Assembly: GCA_017303395.1 (NCBI GenBank) | Contig: JAFLBN010000006.1 | Location: 1-64,000 of the forward strand | DNA from: Chitinophagales bacterium | GTDB taxonomy: Bacteria; Bacteroidota; Bacteroidia; Chitinophagales; Chitinophagaceae | Direction of reading: 5' to 3' | Length of the DNA: 64,000 bases | Position numbers and translations under genes: made by a program | Shown: positions 17,537 through 25,979 of the stretch, in pieces | Layout: each line of letters opens with the position of its first letter | How positions within the stretch are numbered: position 1 is the stretch's first letter | The notes under the pieces: generated by a model | What the model was told of the DNA's origin: nothing | The model's input: only the letters and a program-made list of their open reading frames with translations | Database searches by the model: none

Positions 17537-18952
17537 TTAATCAACTATTTCGCCAATCAACGTAGCGGATGTTGCCGTATTGACTTTCACATTTACATAG
17601 TCGCCTTTTTGCAATTGATAGTTTCCTTTAGGGAATACCATCATTTTGTTTTGCGAGTTGCGCCCGCACCAATCCATATCGCTGCGCTTGCTATCGCCCT
17701 CTATCAATACTTTGAAAGTTTTGCCGATATCGTTTTGATAGCTTTCGCGAGAGTGCTTGTTTTGAAGATTGATAATTTCTTCCAGCCTGCGTTTCTTCAC
17801 ATCTTCGGGTACATCGTCTTCGTATCGGCGTGCTGCCAGTGTGCCCGGGCGCTCGCTGTAAGAGAACATATATGCCATATCGAAACGGACGATTTCCATC
17901 AGGCTGATTGTGTCCTGATGTTCTTCTTCCGTCTCACTACAGAAACCACTGATAACGTCGGTGCTCAAACCACAGTCCGGCATTATTTCTCGGATGCGTT
18001 TCACTTTTGCCAGATACCACTCGCGCGTGTATGTGCGGTTCATGTGTTGCAGTATGCGGGTATTACCGCTTTGCACAGGCAGGTGTATATATTCGCAGAT
18101 GTTTTCGTATTTGGCCATGGTATGCAGTACATCATCCGTAATGTCTTTGGGGTGAGATGTACTGAAACGGATACGTAACAATGGTGACACCAGCGCTACC
18201 ATTTCCAGCAATTTTCCGAAAGTGATTTCTGTGCCATCTGCCGTGGTATAATAATAGCTGTCAACATTCTGGCCAAGCAAGGTAACCTCGCGGAAACCAC
18301 GGTTGAATAAATCCTGACATTCTGCAACAATGCTCTCTGCATCTCGGCTGCGTTCGCGGCCACGTGTGAAAGGTACTACGCAGAATGTGCACATGTTATT
18401 GCAACCACGCATGATGCTGACAAATGCCGTAACGCCATTGCTATCCAGACGAACAGGGGAGATGTCTGCATATGTTTCCTCGCGGCTCAGCAGTACGTTT
18501 ACGGTTTTTTGTCCGCCTTCAGCTTCGGTAATCAAACCCGGCAGGCTACGGTAAGCATCGGGGCCTACTACGATATCTACCAGTTTTTCTTCTTCCAGAA
18601 ACTTAGCTTTCAGGCGCTCTGCCATACAGCCCAATACACCAATCAGCATGCCAGGCTGGTCGTCTTTCAGCTTTTTGAAAGCTTGCAGGCGATTGCGCAC
18701 TGTCTGCTCTGCCTTTTCGCGGATAGAGCAAGTATTGATAAATATCAGGTTTGCCTCTTCCAGATTGCGCGTAGCACCAAAGCCTTCTTCATGAAGGATA
18801 GACGCCACGATTTCGCTATCGCTGAAGTTCATCTGGCAACCATAGCTTTCTATATAAAATTTCTTACTGTATGCATTCGGGTCTTCGGCAAATGGGGCAT
18901 AAGCCTCACCTTGCCTGTTTTCTTCAATTACCTTTTGCAGAATCTCTGCCAT
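17537..18952 (-). CDS. miaB: tRNA-2-methylthio-N6-dimethylallyladenosine synthase MiaB
   Basis: Radical-SAM methylthiotransferase that modifies A37 of tRNAs reading U-starting codons. The 471 residues contain the N-terminal UPF0004 domain with three cluster cysteines ([33 protein letters not shown]), the radical-SAM motif CNNMCTFC near residue 187, and a C-terminal TRAM domain ([13 protein letters not shown] to [15 protein letters not shown]). The 35-residue extension before YIESYGC is acidic and helical. It heads the cluster leading to secG, with a promoter match 20 bp upstream. Confidence 0.96.
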   Translation of the reverse strand: MAEILQKVIEENRQGEAYAPFAEDPNAYSKKFYIESYGCQMNFSDSEIVASILHEEGFGATRNLEEANLIFINTCSIREKAEQTVRNRLQAFKKLKDDQPGMLIGVLGCMAERLKAKFLEEEKLVDIVVGPDAYRSLPGLITEAEGGQKTVNVLLSREETYADISPVRLDSNGVTAFVSIMRGCNNMCTFCVVPFTRGRERSRDAESIVAECQDLFNRGFREVTLLGQNVDSYYYTTADGTEITFGKLLEMVALVSPLLRIRFSTSHPKDITDDVLHTMAKYENICEYIHLPVQSGNTRILQHMNRTYTREWYLAKVKRIREIMPDCGLSTDVISGFCSETEEEHQDTISLMEIVRFDMAYMFSYSERPGTLAARRYEDDVPEDVKKRRLEEIINLQNKHSRESYQNDIGKTFKVLIEGDSKRSDMDWCGRNSQNKMMVFPKGNYQLQKGDYVNVKVNTATSATLIGEIVD

Positions 18953-18972
18953 ATTTTCAGTTTCGGTTTGTG

Positions 18973-18980
18973 CAAAGGTA
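18973..18980 (-). promoter_or_regulatory. Candidate -7 element for the miaB cluster
   Basis: Minus-strand TACCTTTG (full TAnnTTTG match) lies 20 bp before the miaB start codon. No clear TTTG was found 19-23 bp further upstream. Confidence 0.5.
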
Positions 18981-19049
18981 ATATAAAGGCAGTTAAGGCT
19001 ATCTAAAAACTAGGGTTAAAAATGCTGATAGGCTTATAATAGGCACAAA

Positions 19050-19076
19050 AAAACCACCTCGTATTGAGGTGGTTTT
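19050..19076. terminator. Intrinsic terminator of the M16 protease pair
   Basis: AAAACCACCTC and GAGGTGGTTTT (11-bp stem, GTATT loop) with a seven-T run on the minus strand, 22 bases after the stop of the downstream protease gene. Confidence 0.85.
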
Positions 19077-19098
19077 GTATTTGAAATTAATCTAATGA

Positions 19099-21192
19099 TT
19101 AATTGAACTCGCTGTCAGGTATGTTTTTGTTGATTTCAACAGTTTCTACAACAGCAGGTATTGATTGGCCTCCTACAGATTGTTTAATACTGTAGGGTAT
19201 TTTATAACCATTAGCACCTGCAACTTCTTTATAGTCGCTATATTCTGTAACGATAGTCATAGACTGACCTTGTGCTTCTTCAGTAGCTACGCTTTTAACT
19301 AGCAAACCTGTTTTAGCATCATAGTATTCTGTAGATTTTTTGCCTTTTGCATCAACGTTTTCTACTGCATATACATCATTGCCATTTACATTTTCCATGC
19401 CTTTCAGCGTACGCTTATTAGCATATTTTTCAGGGTGTAGTTCGGCAGTGATGTCTGCTTCTTGTTTAGCTTCTGCTATAGCATCTGCATCCATATCCTG
19501 TTTCTGACCTTGTGCTTCTTCATAGCCCTTAGAACCATCAAATACTTTCTTCTGGAAAGTCATACCCATAGCTTCAACAGTAGATTTCAGCTTACCATTC
19601 TTCTTCATTTCGGTAATAGTAAGTGTCATTTGTTGTCCACCAGCATCCATTTTAGCTTTGCTTACAGTCTTGATGTCTTTGATGCTTGTTAGCGCTTTTT
19701 CACCACCAATAGCTGCAACGTATTTTTTCATAATCGCATCTACGGTAATACCTGCAGGTGCTGCTTTAGCTTCTGTGTTTTTCAGGATGTTGCCATAATT
19801 ATCATAATAGTCGATTTTACCATCGCTATCAAAACGAACCAGTGATTTATCTACATCACCTTTTGCACCTACAACTACGATGTTTGCTTTATCTGCATTT
19901 ACATATTTGCGTGCAATCATCTGAATGTCGTCAGCAGTTACTGCGTTCAGGTTTTTCAGATAGTTTTGGTAGTAGTCTTTCGGCATTTTGTAACGCTCGA
20001 TGTTGATAGCATACTGCGCGATAGTTTGTGCATTTTCCAGACCTATAGCAAAGCTACCAGACAGATAGCTAAGGTGGTTTTGCAGTTCTTCAGCACCTAC
20101 TTTTTCATTTTGCAGGCGTTTCATTTCTGCAATGATTTCGTTAACAGAGCTATCGCTAACTGCGTTACGGCATTTTGCATATGCAGTGAAATTACCTTTC
20201 AGTTCGTCCTGATTGATAGAAGAGTAAGAACCATAAGTCCAAGCGTGTTTTTCACGCAGGTTCAGGAACAGACGGCCGTTAGAACCACCACCCAGAATAG
20301 AGTTTGCAACACGAGCTTTGATAACATCTGGTGTACCCGGCAGCAGGTCTATCGGGTAAGTAACGTTGATAACGCTTTGTACAGCACCTTCGCGCGGAAC
20401 AAATGCTACGTTAGCTTTAGACGGAGCTGTCGGGTTGCTATAGTTTGCAGATGGTACTTCAGCTTTTTCCCAGTTTTTGAAGTATTTCTCAATCAGGCCT
20501 TTTGCTTCGCCTACTGTGATATCGCCTATCACCGCCATGTACGCAACATTAGGGCGGAAGTATGTGCTGTAGTATTTTTTACAGTCTTCCAGTGTTATGT
20601 TGTTTACAGTAGCATCTGTAGTAACCTCGCCATAAGGGTGTTGTGTACCAAAGTTTACAACAGCGCTTACGTTGTTCAACATATCATCAGGCTCGTTTTT
20701 GCTAGCTTCAAGACCAGAGAGGGTACGCTTTTTGATTTTATCCAGTTCATCCTGTTTGAAGTCTGAATTGATAGTGATATCAGACATCAGTTCCAGCATT
20801 TTGCCTACGTGCTTTTTCAGGCCCGATGCATAAACACTTTCGTTGGTAGCGCTGATATTGGCACCCATGTAGTCTATTTCCTTAGCCAGTTGTTCGCTGC
20901 TACGTGTTTTAGTACCACTTGTCAGCAATTCAGACATCATCTGACGGTAGCCTGTTTTGTTGCCTTCCAGCGCTGGTTTAATATCAAGCTGGATGCTGAT
21001 GCTTACTACAGGCAGTTTGTGTTTTTCAACAACGAAAACTTTCAGTCCGTTTGGCAGGGTGAAGCTTTGAGGCTCGCCCAGTTTCACTTCAGGAGCAGGA
21101 CCCGGTTTCGGGCGGATGCTGCGGTCCAGTTTTTGTGCAGATGCACTGAGTGCTACTGCTACGTATAATATAGATAGTGTTAACTTTTTCAT
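19099..21192 (-). CDS. M16 family peptidase, non-catalytic subunit with C-terminal extension
   Basis: 697 residues with a signal peptide (MKKLTLSILYVAVALSASAQ). Two M16 repeats occupy about residues 35-480. Where active members have HxxEH the sequence is TGYRQMMSELLTSG, so the zinc site is missing; the R/Y pair and the glycine-rich loop (NSILGGGSNGRLFLNLREKHAWTYG) that help substrate binding are kept. Residues 490-697 form a separate domain resembling a LolA-like outer-membrane carrier (GQQMTLTITEMKKNGKLKSTV; YYDAKTGLLVKS). It is predicted to pair in the periplasm with the catalytic protein encoded just upstream. Confidence 0.88.
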   Translation of the reverse strand: MKKLTLSILYVAVALSASAQKLDRSIRPKPGPAPEVKLGEPQSFTLPNGLKVFVVEKHKLPVVSISIQLDIKPALEGNKTGYRQMMSELLTSGTKTRSSEQLAKEIDYMGANISATNESVYASGLKKHVGKMLELMSDITINSDFKQDELDKIKKRTLSGLEASKNEPDDMLNNVSAVVNFGTQHPYGEVTTDATVNNITLEDCKKYYSTYFRPNVAYMAVIGDITVGEAKGLIEKYFKNWEKAEVPSANYSNPTAPSKANVAFVPREGAVQSVINVTYPIDLLPGTPDVIKARVANSILGGGSNGRLFLNLREKHAWTYGSYSSINQDELKGNFTAYAKCRNAVSDSSVNEIIAEMKRLQNEKVGAEELQNHLSYLSGSFAIGLENAQTIAQYAINIERYKMPKDYYQNYLKNLNAVTADDIQMIARKYVNADKANIVVVGAKGDVDKSLVRFDSDGKIDYYDNYGNILKNTEAKAAPAGITVDAIMKKYVAAIGGEKALTSIKDIKTVSKAKMDAGGQQMTLTITEMKKNGKLKSTVEAMGMTFQKKVFDGSKGYEEAQGQKQDMDADAIAEAKQEADITAELHPEKYANKRTLKGMENVNGNDVYAVENVDAKGKKSTEYYDAKTGLLVKSVATEEAQGQSMTIVTEYSDYKEVAGANGYKIPYSIKQSVGGQSIPAVVETVEINKNIPDSEFN

Positions 21193-21228
21193 TTTATAAT
21201 ACAGTTGAAGCTTGTTTAGAAAAATGGA

Positions 21229-22563
21229 TTATCCTTTCTTTTGTTGCGATTTTGGTAAATAATAAACTACCAGCCTGTTTTCTTTTGTGAGGTATTTGTT
21301 CGCAACACGCTTCAGGTCTTCTTTAGTTATTTTAGTGTATTTCTCCAGCTCTGTATTGATCAGGTTGGCATTGCCGAAGAAAGTATAGTAGGTAGCCAGG
21401 TTTTCTGCAATACCCGATACACGTTGGTTTTGAGAAACGAAATCGTTTTCTGCCTGATTCATCAGCTTCTGATATTCTTCGTCAGAGATTACAGCAGTTT
21501 TTACTTTTTCTACTTCTTCCAGCATAGATTTTTCCAGTTCTTCAGGCTTAACACCTGCGTTGGTGATACCGTACATGAAAGCAACACCCGGATCTTCGTT
21601 AGGAATCATGAATGCACCAACAGCAAGGCCTTTTTGTTGTTTCTCTACGATTTCTTTATTGAAACGAGAGCTTTTGCCCTGAGACAGCAGTTGAGACAAC
21701 AGTTGCATAGCATACCAGTCATCTGTACCCATTTTTGGTGTGTGGTAAGCAACGATAGTGGCAGGTAGCTGTACGTTGTCAAAGAATTCAACGCGTTTTT
21801 CTGCAGTTTGTTTAGGTTCTACTTCTGTAGGACGAGGAATAGCTTTTGTGCCTTTAGGAATTTCACCAAAATATTTAGTGATCATTTCTTTGGTCTTAGC
21901 AACATCCAGATCGCCTGCAATAGAAAGTACCGCGTTGTTTGGTACATAGAAGGTTTTATAGAAATCCATAAACTCTTCCAGTTTTGCCTGATCGATGTAT
22001 TGCTCTTTACCGATAGGGCTCCAACGGTAAGGGTGGATAGTGTATGCATTTTCATACACACAGTTCAGCAACTGGCCGTAAGGTGTATTATCGTAGCGTT
22101 GTTTCTTTTCTTCTTTTACAACTTTGCGTTGTGTTTCAACACCTACCATGTCTATTTTAGCCTGGAACATACGTTCAGATTCCATCCACAGTGCCAGTTC
22201 CAATTGGTTTGACGGCACAGTTTCGAAATAGTAAGTACGGTCCTGAGAGGTGTTGGCGTTCAGCTGGCCACCTGCTGCCTGTACCATTTTCATGTATTCG
22301 CCGCGGCCTATGTTTGCACTACCTTCAAACAACAGGTGCTCGAAGAAGTGTGCGAAACCTGTACGCTGCGGGTCTTCGTTTTTAGAACCTACGTGGTACA
22401 TTACAGATACACATACAATTGGTGTGGCGTGGTCCTCATGCAAAATAACATGCAGGCCGTTTGGCAGGTCGAACTCAGTAAACTTGATGTTACCTTCTGC
22501 TTTTGCTGTGTTAGCCAGCATAGACGCTCCTAACATCAAGGAGAAGAAAGCTTTGCGCTTCAT
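21229..22563 (-). CDS. M16 family zinc metallopeptidase, catalytic subunit
   Basis: 444 residues with a signal peptide (MLGASMLANTAKAEG). The inverted zinc motif HFFEH is present near residues 72-76 (TGFAHFFEHLLFEGS), with a downstream Glu in the YENAYTIHPYR region, as in active pitrilysin-type enzymes. The substrate loop SQGKSSRFNKEIVEKQQ is also present. It cuts peptides in the periplasm, probably as a heterodimer with the non-catalytic subunit 36 bases downstream. It is the first gene of the pair, preceded by a TATTTTTG element. Confidence 0.92.
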   Translation of the reverse strand: MKRKAFFSLMLGASMLANTAKAEGNIKFTEFDLPNGLHVILHEDHATPIVCVSVMYHVGSKNEDPQRTGFAHFFEHLLFEGSANIGRGEYMKMVQAAGGQLNANTSQDRTYYFETVPSNQLELALWMESERMFQAKIDMVGVETQRKVVKEEKKQRYDNTPYGQLLNCVYENAYTIHPYRWSPIGKEQYIDQAKLEEFMDFYKTFYVPNNAVLSIAGDLDVAKTKEMITKYFGEIPKGTKAIPRPTEVEPKQTAEKRVEFFDNVQLPATIVAYHTPKMGTDDWYAMQLLSQLLSQGKSSRFNKEIVEKQQKGLAVGAFMIPNEDPGVAFMYGITNAGVKPEELEKSMLEEVEKVKTAVISDEEYQKLMNQAENDFVSQNQRVSGIAENLATYYTFFGNANLINTELEKYTKITKEDLKRVANKYLTKENRLVVYYLPKSQQKKG

Positions 22564-22580
22564 AGATTATTAATTTGAGG

Positions 22581-22588
22581 CAAAAATA
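22581..22588 (-). promoter_or_regulatory. Candidate -7 element for the M16 pair
   Basis: Minus-strand TATTTTTG (full TAnnTTTG match) 18 bp before the start codon; a -33 element is not obvious. Confidence 0.4.
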
Positions 22589-22693
22589 ACCGATTGGCCT
22601 GTATAGATGAATGTTAATTAATCTTAATTGGAATAATTTCCCCCAAAATTTCCCCCGACTAGTGGATATTTGCAACCCCAACAGGACTTATTT

Positions 22694-23347
22694 ATGATAA
22701 ACACGGTGATATTTGATATGGATGGCCTATTGTTTGACACTGAACCGCTATGGGGCATCAGTATGCTGCAAGTGGCACAAAAGCATGGCATCCCCATCAC
22801 CCGCGAGCGCTTTAAGGATACACGTGGTTTTCATATATATGAGGTTACGGAGTTCTGGTCGGTAAAATATCCGTGGCAGGGAAAATCATCGCAAGATGTA
22901 GCTGAGGAAATACTGGACGATATTATTGCACTGACCATAAAGCAAGGTGCCATGATGCCGGGAGTGCAACAAGCATTGGATATGCTGAAGGCAAATGGTT
23001 TTAAAACAGGGCTTGCATCATCTTCGCCCATCAGAATGATAAATGCACTGGTAGAGCATTTTGGTATTAAAGATTATTTTGATTGCATATCATCAGCTGA
23101 TGAGGTAGAGCTGGGCAAGCCACACCCTGCGGTGTTTTTGCATTGTGCAAAACAGTTAGGGGCTACAGCATTTCAGTCATTAGTACTGGAAGACTCGATA
23201 AACGGGATAGTAGCAGGCAAGGCTGCGCGCATGAAGGTGATAGCGATACCCGAAGCAGCACATTATGAAGACCCACGCTTTTCGTTGGCAGATGCCAAAC
23301 TGCAAAGCCTTGAGCAGTTTGATATGGAACTGATACAGTCGCTGTGA
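22694..23347 (+). CDS. HAD-superfamily phosphatase (HxpB-like)
   Basis: 217 residues from the ATG at 22694. An earlier in-frame TTG overlaps a -7-like GATATTTG (22665-22672) and is rejected. All HAD motifs are visible: motif I VIFDMDGLLFDTEP, motif II LASSS, motif III lysine in ELGKPHPAVF, and motif IV VLEDSINGI. The alpha-helical cap and the GLLFDTEPLW start resemble E. coli HxpB/YniC, which acts on hexitol and 2-deoxyglucose phosphates; the true substrate is not known here. It is divergent from the M16 genes. Confidence 0.88.
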   Translation: MINTVIFDMDGLLFDTEPLWGISMLQVAQKHGIPITRERFKDTRGFHIYEVTEFWSVKYPWQGKSSQDVAEEILDDIIALTIKQGAMMPGVQQALDMLKANGFKTGLASSSPIRMINALVEHFGIKDYFDCISSADEVELGKPHPAVFLHCAKQLGATAFQSLVLEDSINGIVAGKAARMKVIAIPEAAHYEDPRFSLADAKLQSLEQFDMELIQSL

Positions 23348-23361
23348 TATTGATAAAATAA

Positions 23362-23721
23362 TTATCGGTTGTCCTGCAAATCTTGAATTCTTTTTTTGCT
23401 GCTCAGCCAGCGTTCTGCCAATATCATTAATAACACAATGTTGATACCCAGTAAGTATAGGCTGAAGTGTTGAGGTAGTTTATTTGTGTATTCAGGTAAT
23501 GAACCTGCGGCAGTAAACACTACAAATATTGATATTAGTATACACAGGATAAGCACTGCTGCAATACCTTTTACTACTAACGGATTTACATATCGCTTAC
23601 TGACAGGTGCAACTTCCATACCCTCAATGGCATCCATTACGTTTTTGGAAAAACGCATAGAGGGCTGCTCCGGTTCCAGTGCATCCATTACGTTTTTGTA
23701 TGCCTTATCTTCCTGTGTCAT
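23362..23721 (-). CDS. Membrane partner (possible anti-sigma factor) of the ECF sigma factor
   Basis: 119 residues. The cytoplasmic N-terminus (about 45 residues) contains the element KNVMDAxE twice (near residues 9 and 26, the second after PSMRFS), followed by two membrane helices (VVKGIAAVLILCILISIFVVF; SLYLLGINIVLLMILAERWL). Genes of this type follow ECF sigma genes in Bacteroidota, here by 21 bases, and are thought to hold the sigma factor at the membrane. No zinc-binding anti-sigma motif is seen, so the anti-sigma role is inferred from position and topology. Confidence 0.65.
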   Translation of the reverse strand: MTQEDKAYKNVMDALEPEQPSMRFSKNVMDAIEGMEVAPVSKRYVNPLVVKGIAAVLILCILISIFVVFTAAGSLPEYTNKLPQHFSLYLLGINIVLLMILAERWLSSKKRIQDLQDNR

Positions 23722-23742
23722 GTTCTTCTTATTAAAGTTACA

Positions 23743-24318
23743 TCAATTGCGATATAATAAAGTCTTTTCCTTGCCGTAGGAGCGCTCTACAATATCTTTT
23801 AACTTTTGTCTTGCACGGTGCAGTTTTACTTTGGCTGTATTTGGTTCCATCCGCATAATAACGCCTATTTCTTCTATAGATTGCTCTGCCATATAAAACA
23901 GGGTTATGATTTCGGCATCGTCGGGTGGCAGTAGTTTGATGCATGTGTTGACAGCACTTCGCAGCGAGTTGTGTTGTGGTTGATGAAATGCAGTACGGTT
24001 ATCAGTAATAGCTGCCATGGTGTTTTCGTCTGCAAATACTACGTTGGGGCCAGACTTGCGCAGGTGCGATATGGCAGTGGTATGAGCAATAGTATATAGC
24101 CATGTGCTAAACTTACTGGTACCCTTGAAGCCTGCAAGTGAGAGGTAAGCTTTTACAAATACTTCCTGCGATACATCTTCGGCTTCTTCCCGCATTGGTA
24201 TCAGCCTGCCAACTATTGTGAATACATAAGATTGATAACGCTCTACCAATACTGCAAAGGCAGCTTTATTGCCTTGCAATACAGATTGAATGATATCAAC
24301 ATCTTGTGCCTGCTGCAT
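23743..24318 (-). CDS. ECF-type RNA polymerase sigma factor
   Basis: 191 residues. Region 2 (AFAVLVERYQSYVFTIVGRLIPMREEAEDVSQEVFVKAYLSLAGF, then FSTWLYTIAHTTAISHLRK) and region 4 (LLPPDDAEIITLFYMAEQSIEEIGVIMRMEPNTAKVKLHRARQKL) are complete and the linker is short. It directs RNA polymerase to a small regulon, often under envelope stress. A promoter-like site TGTAACC-16-CGTC precedes it and the identical site faces the divergent DUF6249 gene, which suggests autoregulation. The presumed membrane regulator lies directly downstream. Confidence 0.93.
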   Translation of the reverse strand: MQQAQDVDIIQSVLQGNKAAFAVLVERYQSYVFTIVGRLIPMREEAEDVSQEVFVKAYLSLAGFKGTSKFSTWLYTIAHTTAISHLRKSGPNVVFADENTMAAITDNRTAFHQPQHNSLRSAVNTCIKLLPPDDAEIITLFYMAEQSIEEIGVIMRMEPNTAKVKLHRARQKLKDIVERSYGKEKTLLYRN

Positions 24319-24331
24319 AGTTTGGATATAA

Positions 24332-24358
24332 GACGCAAAATACCAGCTACAGGTTACA
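24332..24358 (-). promoter_or_regulatory. Predicted ECF promoter of the sigma gene
   Basis: On the minus strand TGTAACC (24358-24352), 16 bases, then CGTC (24335-24332). The AAC/CGTC pattern is that of ECF -35/-10 elements. The predicted start lies a few bases before the ATG at 24318. Confidence 0.7.
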
Positions 24359-24379
24359 GAAAATTATTTTTCCCTGTTT

Positions 24380-24406
24380 TGTAACCGAATAGCATCTGCC
24401 TGCGTC
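24380..24406 (+). promoter_or_regulatory. Predicted ECF promoter of the DUF6249 gene
   Basis: TGTAACC (24380-24386), 16 bases, CGTC (24403-24406), with the same two elements and the same spacing as the opposite promoter. It would give a leader of about 35 bases before the ATG at 24447. Confidence 0.7.
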
Positions 24407-24446
24407 ATAGATTCATCAACAAATTAATAACTTTAAAAACAGATAT

Positions 24447-24815
24447 ATGGAAGCAACGAAAGCAATGATACCGATTGTATTGTTTATATGTATGGCAGCA
24501 ACAATATTCGGCCTGTACTACATGCGCAACAAAGAAAACATGGCGCTGATTGAAAGGGGGATTAACCCGAGAGAAAGCTACAGAAAGTTTAGCTCACTTA
24601 CCTACCTGAAATATGGCATGTTGTTTATAGGTGTTGGCTTGGGGCTGTTGCTGGCATATATCATAGATGAGAGCATGCCACACAAAGGATTTCAAGTAGG
24701 GCCTGACAGAGTTGCGCTCTATTTCTCGCTGATAGGTATTTGTGGTGGACTTGGTTTAGTTATCTCCTATTTCATAGAAAGAAAGGAGATGCAGAAGCAA
24801 CAGCATAAAGATTAG
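24447..24815 (+). CDS. DUF6249-family small membrane protein, likely ECF sigma target
   Basis: 122 residues with three hydrophobic segments (MIPIVLFICMAATIFGLYYM; YLKYGMLFIGVGLGLLLAYII; VALYFSLIGICGGLGLVISYFI) and the cytoplasmic signature MALIERGINPRE after the first helix, which places it in the Bacteroidota family annotated DUF6249. Function unknown. It is transcribed divergently from the ECF sigma gene behind a matching promoter, so it is the best candidate member of that regulon. A hairpin terminator follows. Confidence 0.75.
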   Translation: MEATKAMIPIVLFICMAATIFGLYYMRNKENMALIERGINPRESYRKFSSLTYLKYGMLFIGVGLGLLLAYIIDESMPHKGFQVGPDRVALYFSLIGICGGLGLVISYFIERKEMQKQQHKD

Positions 24816-24822
24816 GAAACAT

Positions 24823-24853
24823 ATCCCTCGCTACGGCGGGGGATTTTGTTTTT
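24823..24853 (+). terminator. Intrinsic terminator of the DUF6249 gene
   Basis: ATCCCTCGC and GCGGGGGAT pair (9 bp, one G-U) around TACG, followed by TTTGTTTTTG. Confidence 0.75.
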
Positions 24854-24905
24854 GTGTTATTCATTTCCGTTTGCATGACGTATAAATCTGTTTCGTTGAA
24901 ATGAT

Positions 24906-24937
24906 TTTGTGAGCCTGAGTTATTGAAAATATGTTTG
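24906..24937 (+). promoter_or_regulatory. Promoter of the DUF2147 gene
   Basis: TTTG (24906-24909), 20 bp, TATGTTTG (24930-24937): both elements match fully. The element ends only 10 bp before the ATG at 24948, so the transcript should have a very short leader or none. Confidence 0.7.
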
Positions 24938-24947
24938 CTAAAAACTG

Positions 24948-25319
24948 ATGCGTTTACTATTTACCATATTGATGTCTGTAGCTGTAACGACAGCCATATA
25001 TGCACAACAATCATCTGATAAGATACTTGGACGTTATATTAATGAAGAGAATACCCGAAAAATAGAGGTGTATAAAGAGGGCGAATACTATTGGGGAAAG
25101 CTTGTGTGGATAAATGAAGCCAACGCCAAAGTGAAAGCAGGTACTGTTGTGCTGAAGAAGATAAAATATACAGGTAAGGATTGGGAAGGATACATATACT
25201 TGCCAGCAAAGAATAAAACGCTGGATGGTGTTTTCAGTATTGATAAGAATAACAACCTGCAGATAACTGCCGATGCGGGCATGATAAGCAAGACAAAAAT
25301 ATGGAAGAGAACCAGTTAG
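24948..25319 (+). CDS. Secreted DUF2147 domain protein
   Basis: 123 residues with a signal peptide (MRLLFTILMSVAVTTAIYAQ). The mature domain has the DUF2147 pattern: ILGRYINEENTRKIEVYKEGEYYWGKLVWI, then a long strand pair and a closing TKIWKRTS. These small beta-barrel-like, lipocalin-resembling proteins are periplasmic with unknown ligands. This copy is slightly shorter than usual in the middle (about residue 60), where members often have DxxNPD-type loops. It has its own promoter and a shared terminator. Confidence 0.8.
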   Translation: MRLLFTILMSVAVTTAIYAQQSSDKILGRYINEENTRKIEVYKEGEYYWGKLVWINEANAKVKAGTVVLKKIKYTGKDWEGYIYLPAKNKTLDGVFSIDKNNNLQITADAGMISKTKIWKRTS

Positions 25320-25346
25320 GAATACTTTGGTCGGTTTTATAGAATA

Positions 25347-25384
25347 AAAGCCTCCGTATATCTTTAAAAAGATAGGGAGGCTTT
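25347..25384. terminator. Bidirectional intrinsic terminator
   Basis: Outer stem AAAGCCTCC/GGAGGCTTT with an inner TATCTTT/AAAGATA stem, between convergent genes and with A/T runs on both sides. Confidence 0.85.
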
Positions 25385-25404
25385 ATTTATGCAGGACGTT
25401 CAGC

Positions 25405-25968
25405 TTATTTCTTCAGCCATTCGTCGGTAAAATGGCGTGTGCCTTTCTCTTCACTGAATTTCTTGTTGTTGTATTCGTTCGATTTATTGCGAGGAATGGA
25501 TAAACTATTCCAGCCATCGTTTTTGAACATCTTGGCAATGTAAACTATTTGCCCAACGTGGTAAGAATAGTGTGCTATCTGCCTGTTGGTGGCTTCGAGT
25601 ATGGTATGTCCTTCGTTGCGGATGTAAATAATCTTTTCAAGGTCGTCGTCTGTGATGCTACCCAATGCGTTGAACAGACATTGCCAGCCTTCTTCCCATT
25701 TTTGCATTAGTGCTTCGCGGGTGTTGATGTCGTTCTCGAACTCTGCATCGCGCTGTCGCCATTCTTTCTCGCCGTCTGTTGTCAGGAAATCCGTCCAGCG
25801 GCTGAGCATATTGCCCCACAAGTGTTTTACAATGATGGCAACACTATTGCTTTCTTCATTCGGCATAATGAACAGTTGCTCATCTGTCATTTGAGCCATA
25901 GCGCCTTCGCCCAGTTTCTTATACATCTGAAACTGCCTGTCTGCGCTTTTAAGATATTGAATAGCCAT
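25405..25968 (-). CDS. DUF1572/DinB-like four-helix protein
   Basis: 187 residues. The metal-binding histidine pattern of the DinB/YfiT superfamily is present: VKHLWGNM near residue 48 and RQIAHYSYHVGQI near 130-140 (two His). The sequence MAIQYLKSADRQFQMYKKLGEGAMAQM matches DUF1572. Superfamily members include bacillithiol transferases and metal-dependent hydrolases; the substrate here is unknown. It starts 11 bases after the GNAT gene stop on the same strand, and the two may form a small operon with ilvE upstream. Confidence 0.8.
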   Translation of the reverse strand: MAIQYLKSADRQFQMYKKLGEGAMAQMTDEQLFIMPNEESNSVAIIVKHLWGNMLSRWTDFLTTDGEKEWRQRDAEFENDINTREALMQKWEEGWQCLFNALGSITDDDLEKIIYIRNEGHTILEATNRQIAHYSYHVGQIVYIAKMFKNDGWNSLSIPRNKSNEYNNKKFSEEKGTRHFTDEWLKK

Positions 25969-25979
25969 AGCAAGTATGT

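Noticed and set aside
22635-22656. Two AATTTCCCCC direct repeats before the HAD gene
   Set aside because: A 12-bp period in a low-complexity A/T and C stretch, with nothing else to support an operator.
22670-22693. TTG start giving the HAD phosphatase eight extra residues
   Set aside because: The extension (MQPQQDLF) overlaps a -7-like element and is not part of the HAD fold; the ATG at 22694 is preferred.
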